64,000 bases of DNA from Lachnospiraceae bacterium GAM79 (GCA_003584705.1 AP018536.1:2480001-2544000), one strand, 5' to 3'; numbered from the stretch's first letter, positions 46,119 through 55,152 are shown. Made by a program: numbers and translations. The notes: generated by a model not told the origin, from the sequence alone.

Positions 46119-46907
46119 TTACTTATCCAAGACTCCCAACCACTTCAGAGCGTTCCAAATGCCGTCTTTATCCACGTCCGTGGTGATATAATCTGCTGTT
46201 TCCAACACCTGTTTACTGGAATTACCCATAGCAATGCTGGTGTGGGCATACTTTAACATCGGCAGGTCGTTATTGCTGTCTCCGATGGCCACAGTGTCTT
46301 CCATGGGGATTTTCAAATAGTCCGTAATGTAACGGATTGCTGTTGCCTTGGAATATCCTTTGGGGACAATCTCGTAAAACCCTTGTTCTCTATCAATAAA
46401 ATCCAGTATTTCCGACAGGTCACGCTTCATTCCATCCATTCCCGCCGGAGTCTCTGCATAGGCATATAATTTATCATAGTTGCCCGGTGCATTGGCATAG
46501 CGATCGTATTTTCGATTCTCAATCTCACGTGCCATATGGCGGAAAGTTTCGGTAAATACTTCTTCTCCTCTGGGAGCATAGTCTTCCCTGCTGCCTTCCA
46601 GAACCGCATCCACATGATATTTTTTCATTGCTGTCAGAATTGCCTTAGACTCCTCCATGGAAAATGTCTTGTGCATCAGCTGTTTTCCATGAAATTCAAT
46701 CTCCGTTCCGCAGCCCAATAACAATCCGTCGAATTCCACCTGTCCGGTAAGATTTTCCCCTACCAGCCGTTTCGTACGCCCGGTGTTGATCATGCAGATA
46801 TGACCGTTGGCTCTGGCGATGCGGATGGCTTCCTTCGTGCTCTCTGACATCAGTTCACTTCCTCCGCATATTAAGGTTCCGTCAATATCAAAAAATATTA
46901 TCTTCAT
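46119..46907 (-). CDS. HAD superfamily phosphatase, Cof type
   Basis: A 262-residue haloacid-dehalogenase-type phosphatase of the Cof group. Motif I FFDIDGTL with both Asp residues, motif II in MINTGRT, and motif IV in AIGDSNNDLPMLKYA are clear; the cap domain lies between. These cytosolic enzymes remove phosphate from sugar phosphates or cofactors; the substrate is unknown. Its ATG overlaps the stop of the upstream small gene (ATGA), so the pair is translated together. Confidence 0.9.
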   Translation of the reverse strand: MKIIFFDIDGTLICGGSELMSESTKEAIRIARANGHICMINTGRTKRLVGENLTGQVEFDGLLLGCGTEIEFHGKQLMHKTFSMEESKAILTAMKKYHVDAVLEGSREDYAPRGEEVFTETFRHMAREIENRKYDRYANAPGNYDKLYAYAETPAGMDGMKRDLSEILDFIDREQGFYEIVPKGYSKATAIRYITDYLKIPMEDTVAIGDSNNDLPMLKYAHTSIAMGNSSKQVLETADYITTDVDKDGIWNALKWLGVLDK

Positions 46908-47134
46908 CTCAGATTCTTAAGCTCCTCTACCAGATCCAGATCGGATTTCTGTACCTTCAGATTCGTGGACACAGGCTCTTCACCGGGTCTTGTGATCGTG
47001 ATCTCGATAATGGTTCCTTCCGTGATCGCTCCACCCATAAAAAATCTGCTTACAAACGCTACAAATTTGGGATGATTACTCTCGAAGGTATTCTTCGCAT
47101 TCATCAGTTTCATCATCATTCCGGGATTTATCAT
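46904..47134 (-). CDS. Conserved small protein, function unknown
   Basis: A 76-residue protein starting MINPGMMMKLMNAKNTF and containing the beta-rich TEGTIIEITITRPGEEP stretch. No membrane segment or known motif is seen. I use the ATG at 47134, with AAGGAG 8 bases upstream. The stop overlaps the HAD gene start by ATGA. It follows the rplT terminator, so it may start its own unit. I do not recognise a named family. Confidence 0.7.
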   Translation of the reverse strand: MINPGMMMKLMNAKNTFESNHPKFVAFVSRFFMGGAITEGTIIEITITRPGEEPVSTNLKVQKSDLDLVEELKNLR

Positions 47135-47156
47135 AATGGTCTCCTTCCAAATAGTT

Positions 47157-47205
47157 GCAAAAAGAAAGGCTGTCCGCACCATCCGAAAACAGTGTGTCCA
47201 GCCTT
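47157..47205 (-). terminator. Terminator of the infC-rpmI-rplT operon
   Basis: On the minus strand AAGGCTG and CAGCCTT form the outer stem with GACAC/GTG pairs inside, followed by TCTTTTTG. Confidence 0.65.
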
Positions 47206-47220
47206 AACAGTTGCTATTAT

Positions 47221-47577
47221 TTACGCGATCTTGGACTTAGCCAGCTCTGCAAGGGTCTTGAAACCTTCTGCATCGTTAACTGCCAGGTCTGCCAGCATCT
47301 TTCTGTTCATATCAACGCCTGCAAGCTTCAGACCATACATGAATTTGCTGTAGGATAAACCGTTCATTCTGGCTGCTGCGTTGATACGAGCGATCCACAG
47401 CTGTCTGAACTGACGCTTTCTCTCTTTTCTACCTGCATAAGAGCTGGTCAGAGCTCTCATAACAGACTGCTTTGCTACTCTGTACTGCTTGCTTCTTGCG
47501 CCTCTGTAGCCCTTTGCAAGCTTTAATACTCTATTGTGTTTCTTCTTGGCATTTAAGCCACCTTTAATTCTTGCCAT
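47221..47577 (-). CDS. rplT: 50S ribosomal protein L20
   Basis: A 118-residue, very basic protein with the full L20 pattern ([19 protein letters not shown] and [20 protein letters not shown] read as the family signature). It binds 23S rRNA early in 50S assembly and, in Firmicutes, also represses its own operon through the leader RNA. It is the third gene of infC-rpmI-rplT. Confidence 0.98.
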   Translation of the reverse strand: MARIKGGLNAKKKHNRVLKLAKGYRGARSKQYRVAKQSVMRALTSSYAGRKERKRQFRQLWIARINAAARMNGLSYSKFMYGLKLAGVDMNRKMLADLAVNDAEGFKTLAELAKSKIA

Positions 47578-47600
47578 GTCTTATTTCCTCCTCGCCTGAA

Positions 47601-47798
47601 TTATAAATAAGGTAAAATCTTCTTCATATTCTTAACATTAGTTGCATCCGTAATTGCAGGCTTTCTCAGATTACGTTTTCTCTTGGTAGATTTCTTGGTT
47701 AAGATATGGCTCTTGTAAGCTTTAGATCTCTTTAACTTACCGGTTCCTGTTGCTTTAAAGCGCTTAGCTGCTGCTCTGCTTGTCTTCATTTTGGGCAT
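47601..47798 (-). CDS. rpmI: 50S ribosomal protein L35
   Basis: A 65-residue basic protein with the L35 start [18 protein letters not shown] and the [15 protein letters not shown] centre. It lies 23 bases before rplT and 66 bases after infC, the standard order. A GGAGG site precedes the start. Confidence 0.98.
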   Translation of the reverse strand: MPKMKTSRAAAKRFKATGTGKLKRSKAYKSHILTKKSTKRKRNLRKPAITDATNVKNMKKILPYL

Positions 47799-47864
47799 AA
47801 CGAGTTCCTCCTAAACTTTACTTAATCTATCGTGCCGGATCCCGGCACTTTTTAACTGTACGAA

Positions 47865-48371
47865 TTAACGCTTCTCAGTTAAAAACATGGTCATGCTTCT
47901 GCCTTCTACCTTGGGAGCTTTTTCCACTACCGCAATATCGGACAGGCTCTGTGCGATATCATCTAAGATATGCTTGCTGTTGTTCATGTGTGCCATCTCT
48001 CTGCCGCGGAATCTCAGGGTGATCTTCACTCTGTCTCCCTTGGTCAGGAACTTCCTGGCTGCACCGATCTTGGTGTTCAGATCGTTAGTATCGATATTGG
48101 GGGAAAGTCTGATCTCCTTGATATCGATGACTTTCTGCTTCTTCTTTGCTTCCTTCTCTTTTCTCACCTGCTCGTATTTGTACTTACCGTAATCCACGAT
48201 CTTACAAACAGGAGGCTTTGCCGTAGGAGCAATCTTTACCAGGTCCAGTCCCGCTTCCTCTGCCATCTTCAGAGCATCTCTGGAAGAAACGATTCCGAGC
48301 TGTTCTCCGTCTTCTCCAATCAGTCGTACTTCTTTGTCTCTGATCTGTTCATTAATCATTAAATCGCTAAT
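47865..48371 (-). CDS. infC: Translation initiation factor IF-3, with AUU start codon
   Basis: A 168-residue IF-3, which binds the 30S subunit and proofreads start codons. The first recognisable ATG (48359) has no ribosome site, but GGAGG lies 9 bases before an in-frame ATT at 48371, giving ISDL before MINEQIRDKEVR. An AUU start is the classic feature of infC and lets IF-3 limit its own translation. The N domain (AEEAGLDLVKIAP) and C domain (VKITLRFRGREMAH) are complete. It is first in the operon, preceded by a long attenuator leader. Confidence 0.95.
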   Translation of the reverse strand: MSDLMINEQIRDKEVRLIGEDGEQLGIVSSRDALKMAEEAGLDLVKIAPTAKPPVCKIVDYGKYKYEQVRKEKEAKKKQKVIDIKEIRLSPNIDTNDLNTKIGAARKFLTKGDRVKITLRFRGREMAHMNNSKHILDDIAQSLSDIAVVEKAPKVEGRSMTMFLTEKR

Positions 48372-48572
48372 GGTTGTGTACCTCCATAAGAAAATGTGTT
48401 AAACAATAAAAAAAGCAGATAGCATAACTATCCACCTGTTCCCTTCACGGACTGCCCTCATTCAAACAAATTCCAAACGAGTTCTCTGTCTATGAAAAAT
48501 CTGAACGCTTACCAGCCTGCGCCGTAAGGTGAGAGTGGATACTCTGCTTGTTGTGTCGTGTTCTTCACACGC
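48372..48572 (-). promoter_or_regulatory. infC operon leader with attenuator (probable L20 leader)
   Basis: The 200-base leader holds a terminator hairpin at 48408-48435 (minus-strand GTGGATAG / CTATCTGC with seven T after it). The 5' arm GUGGAUA can instead pair with UAUCCAC about 100 bases upstream (48535-48541), which would break the terminator. This alternative pairing is the expected layout of the Firmicutes L20 leader, where excess L20 stops transcription before infC. Confidence 0.75.
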
Positions 48573-48578
48573 TTAAAT

Positions 48579-48607
48579 AGAATACCACGAAGTTTTCCTG
48601 ATGTCAA
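48579..48607 (-). promoter_or_regulatory. Promoter of infC-rpmI-rplT
   Basis: On the minus strand TTGACA (48602-48607) and TATTCT (48579-48584) are 17 bases apart. Confidence 0.8.
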
Positions 48608-48749
48608 CCCCGTTTCCGATATTTTCTATTTTTTATTTTACCCTAGAATCTATGTACCGGCGGTCTCCCGCCGAATCCGATCACTTGCTCTATTATCCGC
48701 AGTTTCGGAACATTTGTCAAGCCGGAATACTGATTTACTTTTCCGTGAT

Positions 48750-49070
48750 TTACTTTTCCGAAAAAGTAGCACAGGCGGTCTCTCTGCAGTCGCTGGCTCC
48801 GCAGCCCTTGATATCCACATGATCCGCCACACACTTGTAATTGCTGTTATAAATACATTTTACCGCCTCACAGTCGATACTGATGGTATGGCTTGGATGA
48901 GACAGGGAATTACTGAAAGACTCTCTTCCCTCTCTCTTCTGCGCAAAGCTCTCGCAGCAGGTGCCGTCACAATCACAGGCATGCTTACCTCCCACCATGA
49001 TGTCTCCCTTGCTGCACAGACAATCCTTATTATAGGAACAATTTTCCACAACACATTTTAAATCTGCCAT
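48750..49070 (-). CDS. DUF1540 domain protein (two cysteine-rich repeats)
   Basis: A 106-residue protein with two DUF1540 units: residues 5-43 (CVVENCSYNKDCLC, then ACDCDGTCCESF) and residues 66-104 (CEAVKCIYNSNYKC, then CRETACATF). The eight or so cysteines per unit suggest a metal-binding module. I start at 49070 (GGGAG upstream); the frame stays open for 66 codons further up, but that part has no family pattern. The family's function is unknown; it occurs in Clostridia, sometimes in spore-related sets. Confidence 0.8.
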   Translation of the reverse strand: MADLKCVVENCSYNKDCLCSKGDIMVGGKHACDCDGTCCESFAQKREGRESFSNSLSHPSHTISIDCEAVKCIYNSNYKCVADHVDIKGCGASDCRETACATFSEK

Positions 49071-49334
49071 GTCTCCCTCGCCTTCTGCCGCCGTCCCGCG
49101 GCTCTTCGTCTTCTTTTTTCTGATTTTTAAAAATTTTAAAAGAGGACACGCGGCAAAAGAGCCGATGCAGTCCCGCCACGCGTCATGGATAGTCTGTGCA
49201 GATTTAAAAAAATTATTCATTTGTGGAAACTGCCGGTTTTGAAGTGGTTTCTTTCGAGGCACAGGCAAAAATGCGTGCCCATCTCGTTGCTCGTAAAAAC
49301 TAATATCGAAATACTGTTTCTTGTCATACCATTC
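49071..49334. other. Stretch between the DUF1540 gene and the thrS terminator
   Basis: No convincing gene. The DUF1540 frame is open back to 49268 and could encode a 66-residue basic extension (containing KFLKIRKKKTKSRG), but it lacks a ribosome site. No clear promoter is seen for the DUF1540 gene. Confidence 0.35.
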
Positions 49335-49384
49335 AAAAAATCGCCGTCTCCCTTTTTATTTTTATAAGGAAACGGCGATTTTCA
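49335..49384 (-). terminator. Terminator of thrS
   Basis: On the minus strand AAAATCGCCGT and ACGGCGATTTT form the outer stem with CTT/AAG inside, followed by a T run. Confidence 0.8.
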
Positions 49385-49417
49385 TATTTTCCTACTTGAT
49401 TTTATCCGGCAATCAGC

Positions 49418-51181
49418 TTACTTGCTCAGCTTCTTGGTTGCGATCTCATCCTTTAACATAGCCAGGAATTCGTCTCTGGATACCGTAGTGGTGTTCTGCT
49501 GTCCGTGCAGACGATAGCTTACGGTGCCGTCCTGTGCTTCCTGTTTTCCTAAGATGATCAGGTAAGGGATTTTTTTCACCTGTGCTTCTCTTACACGATA
49601 ACCCAGCTTCTCTGCTCTCTCATCGATGTCCGCTCTGATGTTATTGTCCAGCAGATAACCGTACAGATCATGGGCATAAGCATTCAGCTCTTCGTCATCG
49701 TTCTTGACCGGCAGGATCATAGCCTGTACGGGAGCCAGCCACAGAGGCAGGTTGCCCTTGGTCTCCTCCAGGATATAAGCCATGAATCTGTCCAGAGATC
49801 CCAGGATTGCTCTGTGCAGAACCACGGGAGTCTTCTTCTGACCGTCCTTGTCCACATAGGTCAGATTGAATTTTGCAGGCAGGCAGAAATCCAGCTGACA
49901 GGTAGACAGGGTGTACTCATTACCTACAGCGGGCTTTACGTTTACATCCAGCTTCGGTCCGTAGAATGCAGCTTCACCGATCTCCTCGGTGTACTCGATG
50001 CCCAGATCATTCAGAACCTTACGCAGAGCATTCTCCGCATTGTTCCACATCTCATCATCATCGTGATATTTTACCTTGTCCTCCGGATCTCTCAGAGACA
50101 GGACACATCTGTAATCGGTAATACCGAAATCCTTGTAGGTATTGAAGATCAGGTCTACTACCTTGGAGAACTCGGACTCGATCTGCTCCGGTGTTACGAA
50201 CAGATGGGCATCATTCTGGCAGAAATGTCTGCCTCTTTCGATACCCTTCAGGGTTCCGCTGGCTTCAAAACGGAAGTCATGGGCGATCTCACCGATACGG
50301 ATAGGCAGATCCTTGTAGGAGTGCTGTGTGTTAGCGTAGATCATCATGTGGTGAGGGCAGTTCATGGGACGCAGTACGAAGGACTCTCCTTCCATTTCCA
50401 TGGGAGGGAACATGTTCTCCTTGTAGTGATCCCAGTGACCGGAAGTCTTGTACAGATTCACAGTACCGACACAGGGGGTCATAACATGCAGATAGCCCAG
50501 TCTTCTCTCTTTATCCTTGATATAATTCTCCAGCTCCTGCCATACGGTGTAACCCTTGGGAAGGAACATGGGAAGTCCGCGGCCTACCAGATCATCAGTC
50601 ATGAACAGTTCCATTTCCTTGCCGATCTTTCTGTGGTCACGCTCTTTGGCCTCTTCCAGCTCTTTCAGATGTGCTTCCAGTTCCTCTGCGGTAGGGAAGC
50701 AGACACCGTAGATACGCTGCATTACGTGGTTGTTGGCATCGCCCTTCCAATATACTCCGGAGTGTTTTACCAGTTTGAAGTTCTTGCACAGCTTGGTGTT
50801 GTCTACGTGAGGTCCACGGCACAGATCGGTGAAATCACCCTGATCGTATACAGTGATGTTGCCGTCTTCCAGATTGCTGATCAGATCCAGCTTGTACATA
50901 TCATCCTTGAACATTTCCATGGCTTCTGCCTTGGAAACTTCTCTTCTGTAGATTTTCTTGCCTTCCTTACAGATCTTCTTCATCTCTTTTTCGATGGCAG
51001 CGATCACTTCATCATTGACTACATCGTTGCCGAGATCGATATCATAATAGAATCCTTCCTTTACCACAGGTCCTACCCAGAATTTTGCATGAGGGTACAG
51101 ATGCTTGACAGCCTGTGCCATAACATGGGCACAGGAATGATTCAGAGTTGTCAGTCTTTCGTCTTCCTTAAAATTAACCAT
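49418..51181 (-). CDS. thrS: Threonyl-tRNA synthetase, short form without TGS domain
   Basis: A 587-residue class II enzyme that joins threonine to tRNA-Thr. The editing-domain motif HSCAHVMAQAV, motif 2 (IAHDFRFEASGTLKGI... followed by RHFCQNDAH), zinc-site residues and motif 3 (HRAILGSLDRFMA) are present, with the anticodon domain at the end. The usual N-terminal TGS domain of about 60 residues is missing: the protein starts directly at the editing domain, with AAGGAG before the ATG. A T-box leader upstream matches the need for control by uncharged tRNA. Confidence 0.97.
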   Translation of the reverse strand: MVNFKEDERLTTLNHSCAHVMAQAVKHLYPHAKFWVGPVVKEGFYYDIDLGNDVVNDEVIAAIEKEMKKICKEGKKIYRREVSKAEAMEMFKDDMYKLDLISNLEDGNITVYDQGDFTDLCRGPHVDNTKLCKNFKLVKHSGVYWKGDANNHVMQRIYGVCFPTAEELEAHLKELEEAKERDHRKIGKEMELFMTDDLVGRGLPMFLPKGYTVWQELENYIKDKERRLGYLHVMTPCVGTVNLYKTSGHWDHYKENMFPPMEMEGESFVLRPMNCPHHMMIYANTQHSYKDLPIRIGEIAHDFRFEASGTLKGIERGRHFCQNDAHLFVTPEQIESEFSKVVDLIFNTYKDFGITDYRCVLSLRDPEDKVKYHDDDEMWNNAENALRKVLNDLGIEYTEEIGEAAFYGPKLDVNVKPAVGNEYTLSTCQLDFCLPAKFNLTYVDKDGQKKTPVVLHRAILGSLDRFMAYILEETKGNLPLWLAPVQAMILPVKNDDEELNAYAHDLYGYLLDNNIRADIDERAEKLGYRVREAQVKKIPYLIILGKQEAQDGTVSYRLHGQQNTTTVSRDEFLAMLKDEIATKKLSK

Positions 51182-51264
51182 TTTTGTTCTCCTTTTTGTT
51201 GTTTTCTAAACTATTCAGCACCTTCATTCGCAAAATCGCATCTGCGATGCTACTCTGAATAGTC

Positions 51265-51510
51265 GCAAAATAAAAGTCCCTTGCAACGATCTGCAAGGGA
51301 CGTATCACACGCGGTTCCACCCTGATTGCAATTATCTAAAGATAACTGCCACTCATTTGCTCGTAACGGGAGCTGCCGGGCTGTATTAAAGCCACTCCGA
51401 GACGGTCTTCGTCCGCATCCGGCAAAACCGCTCACAGCGCCTGTCTCCGACAGGGCGGTTCTCTCTGGTGCCTTCACTGCTTCCTACTCTTCTCTTCAAC
51501 GTTTTCTGAT
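51265..51510 (-). promoter_or_regulatory. T-box riboswitch upstream of thrS
   Basis: On the minus strand the canonical T-box word AGGGTGGAACCGCG (51311-51324) is followed by a terminator stem GTCCCTTGCA/TGCAAGGGAC (51269-51302) and a T-rich tail. The upstream part folds into stem I. An ACC in GAAGACCG near 51402-51409 could be the threonine specifier codon, but I am not sure of its register. Uncharged tRNA-Thr would open transcription of thrS. Confidence 0.9.
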
Positions 51511-51567
51511 CTTAAATAATCATAAATTTCTGTTGCTTTAGGACTTATGTTGATATAATAGACCTTT

Positions 51568-52071
51568 TCACACGGATTGTAAAGAGGTATTTATATAGCT
51601 TTCCACATTTTCTCTGGACATATCCAGTGCCACCGCCAGCTCTCCGTACAACTGGTCCTCTGCGATCCGAAAATATCTGGCATCCACCGCCGTCTCCTTG
51701 CGTCCCGCCTCTTCTCTGGCCCGCTTGCGCAGGTAGATGGTCTTGATAATCCGGATCAGATCCTGGCAGTTACAGGCCTTCAGACAATTCTTATATTCCT
51801 GCTCCAGCAGTTTGTCATTGGCAATGGTGATCAGCGGGATCTCCGGAATCTGTCGGATCAGACTCTCCGCCTCCTCATGTGCAAGCACTTTCCGCATGGA
51901 ACCTTCTGCCGTATCCACCGGAATATATACCGTACTGGAAGACAGATACAGAGGTTTTAAAATATAATACTCTCTCTTCTTGTCCACTCCTGCAATATCC
52001 AATGTCGTGATCTCTTCCACCACGCAAACGCCCTTACTGCCACATACTACACGTTCGCCCTTCTGAAACAC
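51568..52071 (-). CDS. CarD family transcriptional regulator
   Basis: A 167-residue protein with the N-terminal CarD/TRCF RNA-polymerase-interacting domain (FQKGERVVCGSKGVCVVEEI, then YYILKPLYLSSSTVYIPVD) and a helical C-terminal DNA-binding part (YLRKRAREEAGRKETAVD). I take the GTG at 52071, with AGGAAGG 5 bases upstream, because it matches the start of the domain; the earlier ATG at 52146 adds 25 unrelated residues. Such proteins bind the polymerase beta subunit and adjust promoter opening. It is followed by the thrS leader. Confidence 0.85.
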   Translation of the reverse strand: MFQKGERVVCGSKGVCVVEEITTLDIAGVDKKREYYILKPLYLSSSTVYIPVDTAEGSMRKVLAHEEAESLIRQIPEIPLITIANDKLLEQEYKNCLKACNCQDLIRIIKTIYLRKRAREEAGRKETAVDARYFRIAEDQLYGELAVALDMSRENVESYINTSLQSV

Positions 52072-52155
52072 CTTGACCTTCCTTTCCTCTGCCCATTGCA
52101 GAAAATTGAAAACACAATTTCCGTTTACTACCAATAGTATACCCATATTTTAACA

Positions 52156-52191
52156 GAAAAAACGCCGAAATGTCAGTATCTTTCGGCGTTT
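52156..52191 (-). terminator. Terminator of the SGNH-GNAT gene
   Basis: AAACGCCGAAA and TTTCGGCGTTT form an 11-bp stem; on the minus strand a six-T run follows. It lies about 50 bases past the stop at 52243. Confidence 0.85.
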
Positions 52192-52242
52192 CTGATTATT
52201 TTCGTGAATATTGCTCATAAGAAATTGGTCAGGTGTTGTGCA

Positions 52243-53409
52243 TTATTTCTGATAGGCGATGCGTGGATCTCCGTTTTTCAGGTAAATAATGCCTCTGCGT
52301 TCGAAGCTGTTCTTCTCTAATAAGTGCTGCATGGTGTGATTGTCAAAATGGGTATCCGCACGCAGGTAAGGTACTTTCTTCTCACAGAAGGCAACACATT
52401 TTGCAAACAGTCCCTTCACTTCCCCGTCTCCTGCCAGGCGATGGATCGTGCCGTAAGGTGTCTCCTCCCTCCAGCTGCCGTCCTCGATATAAGCATAGGT
52501 CGGTTCCTCCTCCAGCAGAAGCATGAATACCCCGTGGATGCGTCCGTCCTTTTTATACACATACAGCCGCTGTTTCTCTATATCTGACCGCAGCGTCTCC
52601 GGATCCGGATAAGCGCCGTTCCACTGGTTCGGATTCCCGTTTGCCCGCATGTAAGCCTTGGCGATGTCATAGATCTCCAGGATTCTGGGCAGATCTGCCT
52701 CTTTTGCCGTTACGATCTCCTCCATCCCGTCGCCATCTTTCCTCTCTTCCACTGCCTCCGGTACCGTTTTCCCCAGAATGTCCCTCACGGCGGTCTCCAT
52801 CCGCTCTGCCAGCTGTCTGTGGCCCTTCGCTGTCAGGTGCACATGATCCGCCTTCGTCAGTTCACAGCCTCCTGCATCTAAGAAATCCGCCCGTTCAGCC
52901 ACTGCCAGGAAAGCATATTCTCTTGCCAGTGCTCTCGTTGTCTCCACGCTTTTTTCATTAAAATCAGGATAAATCACACCCTCTTCGATGGGAACCGGTG
53001 CCACGATCAGGATCTTCGGTCCATTCTTTCCCCAACAGGGAACCGATTTCGCCTCTTCCAAGAGGATATGCATGCCCTTTGCAATCTTCCGCGCATCCGT
53101 ATTGAATTTCACCTTGGAATCATTGGTACCTAACATCAGGATCAGCAGGTCTAACGGCTCGTGGCTGTTCAACAGGACATGCAATACCGGCAGCAGATTC
53201 ACGGAATCCATGTCCGGATCATCATACACACAGGTTCTGCCGCTTAAGCCTTCCTCAATGACCAGATACTCCGCTCCCAATGCCTTCTGTAACAGGCAGG
53301 TCCAACGTTCCTCTTCATTATATCTGCTGCCGTGGTCGGCACTCTCCGACGGATCGGTGCAAAGCCCGTGGGTATTGGAATCTCCGATGCACAAAATATG
53401 TTTTTTCAC
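52243..53409 (-). CDS. SGNH (GDSL) hydrolase fused to a GNAT acetyltransferase
   Basis: A 388-residue two-domain protein. Residues 1-215 form an SGNH esterase with block I CIGDSNTHG, block III LGTNDSK and the final Asp/His pair in KADHVHLTAKG. Residues 225-385 form a GNAT domain (VTAKEADLPRILEIYDIAK, then RLAGDGEVKGLFAKCVAFCEKK, then NSFERRGIIYL). One polypeptide could thus remove and add acyl groups, but the substrates are unknown. The start is a GTG with GGAGAG 7 bases upstream. Confidence 0.87.
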   Translation of the reverse strand: MKKHILCIGDSNTHGLCTDPSESADHGSRYNEEERWTCLLQKALGAEYLVIEEGLSGRTCVYDDPDMDSVNLLPVLHVLLNSHEPLDLLILMLGTNDSKVKFNTDARKIAKGMHILLEEAKSVPCWGKNGPKILIVAPVPIEEGVIYPDFNEKSVETTRALAREYAFLAVAERADFLDAGGCELTKADHVHLTAKGHRQLAERMETAVRDILGKTVPEAVEERKDGDGMEEIVTAKEADLPRILEIYDIAKAYMRANGNPNQWNGAYPDPETLRSDIEKQRLYVYKKDGRIHGVFMLLLEEEPTYAYIEDGSWREETPYGTIHRLAGDGEVKGLFAKCVAFCEKKVPYLRADTHFDNHTMQHLLEKNSFERRGIIYLKNGDPRIAYQK

Positions 53410-53461
53410 TGTTTAACTCTCCGTTTTCTATTTCAGTCTGTAACCATCCAGGATCAATACG

Positions 53462-53710
53462 TCAGGCTTCAATATTAGGGAAAAATACAATAACATCATC
53501 CCCCTGGCATTCCACATACATGCCCTCCAGTTCCAGGTTCACATCATCCACATTGTGATCGTCGAAATATTTGGTCAGGTTCATGATCGTCTCCATATAG
53601 GAATTATCTCCCTTTACCAGGATCCCCAGACCTTTTTCCGGCTCCTGCTCATAGAACTCCAGACCTTCGGTTTCATTGACATATTCACGTATTGCTTCTG
53701 CTATGGTCAT
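53462..53710 (-). CDS. Small acidic conserved protein, unknown function
   Basis: An 82-residue acidic protein (starting MTIAEAIREYVNETEGLEFY and ending VIVFFPNIEA). No membrane segment, cysteine motif or known fold is recognised. AAGGAG precedes the ATG. It lies about 50 bases upstream of the SGNH-GNAT gene on the same strand and may share its transcript. Confidence 0.7.
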   Translation of the reverse strand: MTIAEAIREYVNETEGLEFYEQEPEKGLGILVKGDNSYMETIMNLTKYFDDHNVDDVNLELEGMYVECQGDDVIVFFPNIEA

Positions 53711-53770
53711 TTGATTTTTTCTCCTTCTACTGTTCCTTTGTTCATATTTGCTGCTTCTCTTTATTGTATC

Positions 53771-54003
53771 ATAAGCTCACGAATTCGTGCTATCGCACTC
53801 TACATCCTGCTTCGCAGGATATTCGTTCGCTAATGAGCCCAGAAAAACAAATGTCTGCTTGCAGCCACTTGTTTTTCCTTGAGGCTCATTATATCATGAT
53901 TCGCACCTTCGGTACTTGACGTTGCTTCGCAACTATCATGATCAAATTCGCCGTTCGCCAATCATGCAAGCATGTTGGCTCTCTTGCGCTCATTATATCA
54001 TAA
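53771..54003. repeat. Dispersed intergenic repeat, long composite form
   Basis: The left module (53771-53832) and right module (53949-54003) match the short form at 37817-37937. Between them lie two more inverted repeats: AATGAGCC/GGCTCATT (53832-53839 with 53883-53890, with an inner AAAAACAA/TTGTTTTT stem) and TCATGAT/ATCATGA (53894-53900 with 53935-53941). This fills most of the gap between the small acidic gene and prfA. No gene is seen. Confidence 0.6.
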
Positions 54004-54052
54004 AAGGCGAACCCTGGCACCGCCAAAGTCCGCCCTTCATCATTTTCTTCTC

Positions 54053-55129
54053 TTATTCTTCATTCATCTTAGCCAGCTTGGCTGCCTGGTCGGCTGCGAT
54101 GCAGGCATCGATGATCTCTTCGATATCTCCGTTCATGATCTTGTCTAACTTGTACAGGGTCAGACCAATACGATGGTCGGTGACACGACCCTGCGGGAAG
54201 TTGTAGGTACGGATCTTCTCAGAACGGTCTCCGGTACCGATCTGGCTACGGCGCATCTCTGCTTCCGCATCGTGTCTCTGCTGCTGCTCGATGTCATACA
54301 GCTTGGACTTTAACAGTGCGAATGCCTTAGCCTTGTTCTGGATCTGAGACTTCTCAGTCTGACTGTATACCACGATTCCGGAAGGATAGTGGGTCAGACG
54401 TACTGCGGAGTCGGTGGTGTTGACACACTGACCACCGTTACCGGATGCTCTCATGACATCAATACGGATATCCTTGTCCTCGATGACGATATCAATATCA
54501 TCGTCCACCTCCGGCATAACTGCCACACTGATGGTGGAGGTATGGATACGTCCGCCGCTCTCGGTCTCCGGCACACGCTGTACACGATGTACGCCGCTCT
54601 CATACTTCATCTTGGAGTAAGCACCCTGTCCGCTGATGGTAAACTGTACTTCCTTCATACCGCCGATACCAATCTCATCCACGTTGATCAGCTCTACCTT
54701 CCAACGCTGCTTCTCGGCATAATGCACATACATACGATAGATCTCCGCTGCAAACAGTGCAGCCTCATCGCCGCCGGCACCGGCACGGATCTCCACGATT
54801 ACATTCTTGTCATCATTAGGATCCTTGGGCAGTAACAGGATCTTCAGTTCCTGCACCAGCTCTTCCACGCGCTTCTTGCTGTCGTTTAACGTCTCCTTGA
54901 TCATCTCGCGCATTTCTTCGTCTTTTTCCTCTTCCAGCATGGAAAGAGAATCTTCAATATCCTGCTTGCACTTTTTGTACTCTGTATACGCATCCACGAT
55001 AGGTGTCAGATCACTCTGCTCCTTCATCAGCTTGCGGAAACGTTCCTGGTTATTCGTGACCGTGGGTTCATGCAGTTCGCCCATGATCTCTTCAAAACGA
55101 ATCAATAAATCTTCTAACTTGTCAAACAT
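54053..55129 (-). CDS. prfA: Peptide chain release factor 1
   Basis: A 358-residue class I release factor for UAA and UAG stops. The codon-recognition PxT tripeptide is present as PET in [13 protein letters not shown], and the catalytic GGQ lies in [14 protein letters not shown]. The length is standard. It is the second of two adjacent termination genes with prmC, which methylates this GGQ glutamine. AGAGGA precedes the ATG. Confidence 0.97.
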   Translation of the reverse strand: MFDKLEDLLIRFEEIMGELHEPTVTNNQERFRKLMKEQSDLTPIVDAYTEYKKCKQDIEDSLSMLEEEKDEEMREMIKETLNDSKKRVEELVQELKILLLPKDPNDDKNVIVEIRAGAGGDEAALFAAEIYRMYVHYAEKQRWKVELINVDEIGIGGMKEVQFTISGQGAYSKMKYESGVHRVQRVPETESGGRIHTSTISVAVMPEVDDDIDIVIEDKDIRIDVMRASGNGGQCVNTTDSAVRLTHYPSGIVVYSQTEKSQIQNKAKAFALLKSKLYDIEQQQRHDAEAEMRRSQIGTGDRSEKIRTYNFPQGRVTDHRIGLTLYKLDKIMNGDIEEIIDACIAADQAAKLAKMNEE

Positions 55130-55152
55130 AACTAATTCCTCTCAATATAAGT

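Noticed and set aside
49670-51262. 530-codon open frame on the plus strand opposite thrS
   Set aside because: It is antisense to a clear synthetase gene, has no domain pattern and starts without a ribosome site; it reflects codon bias of thrS.
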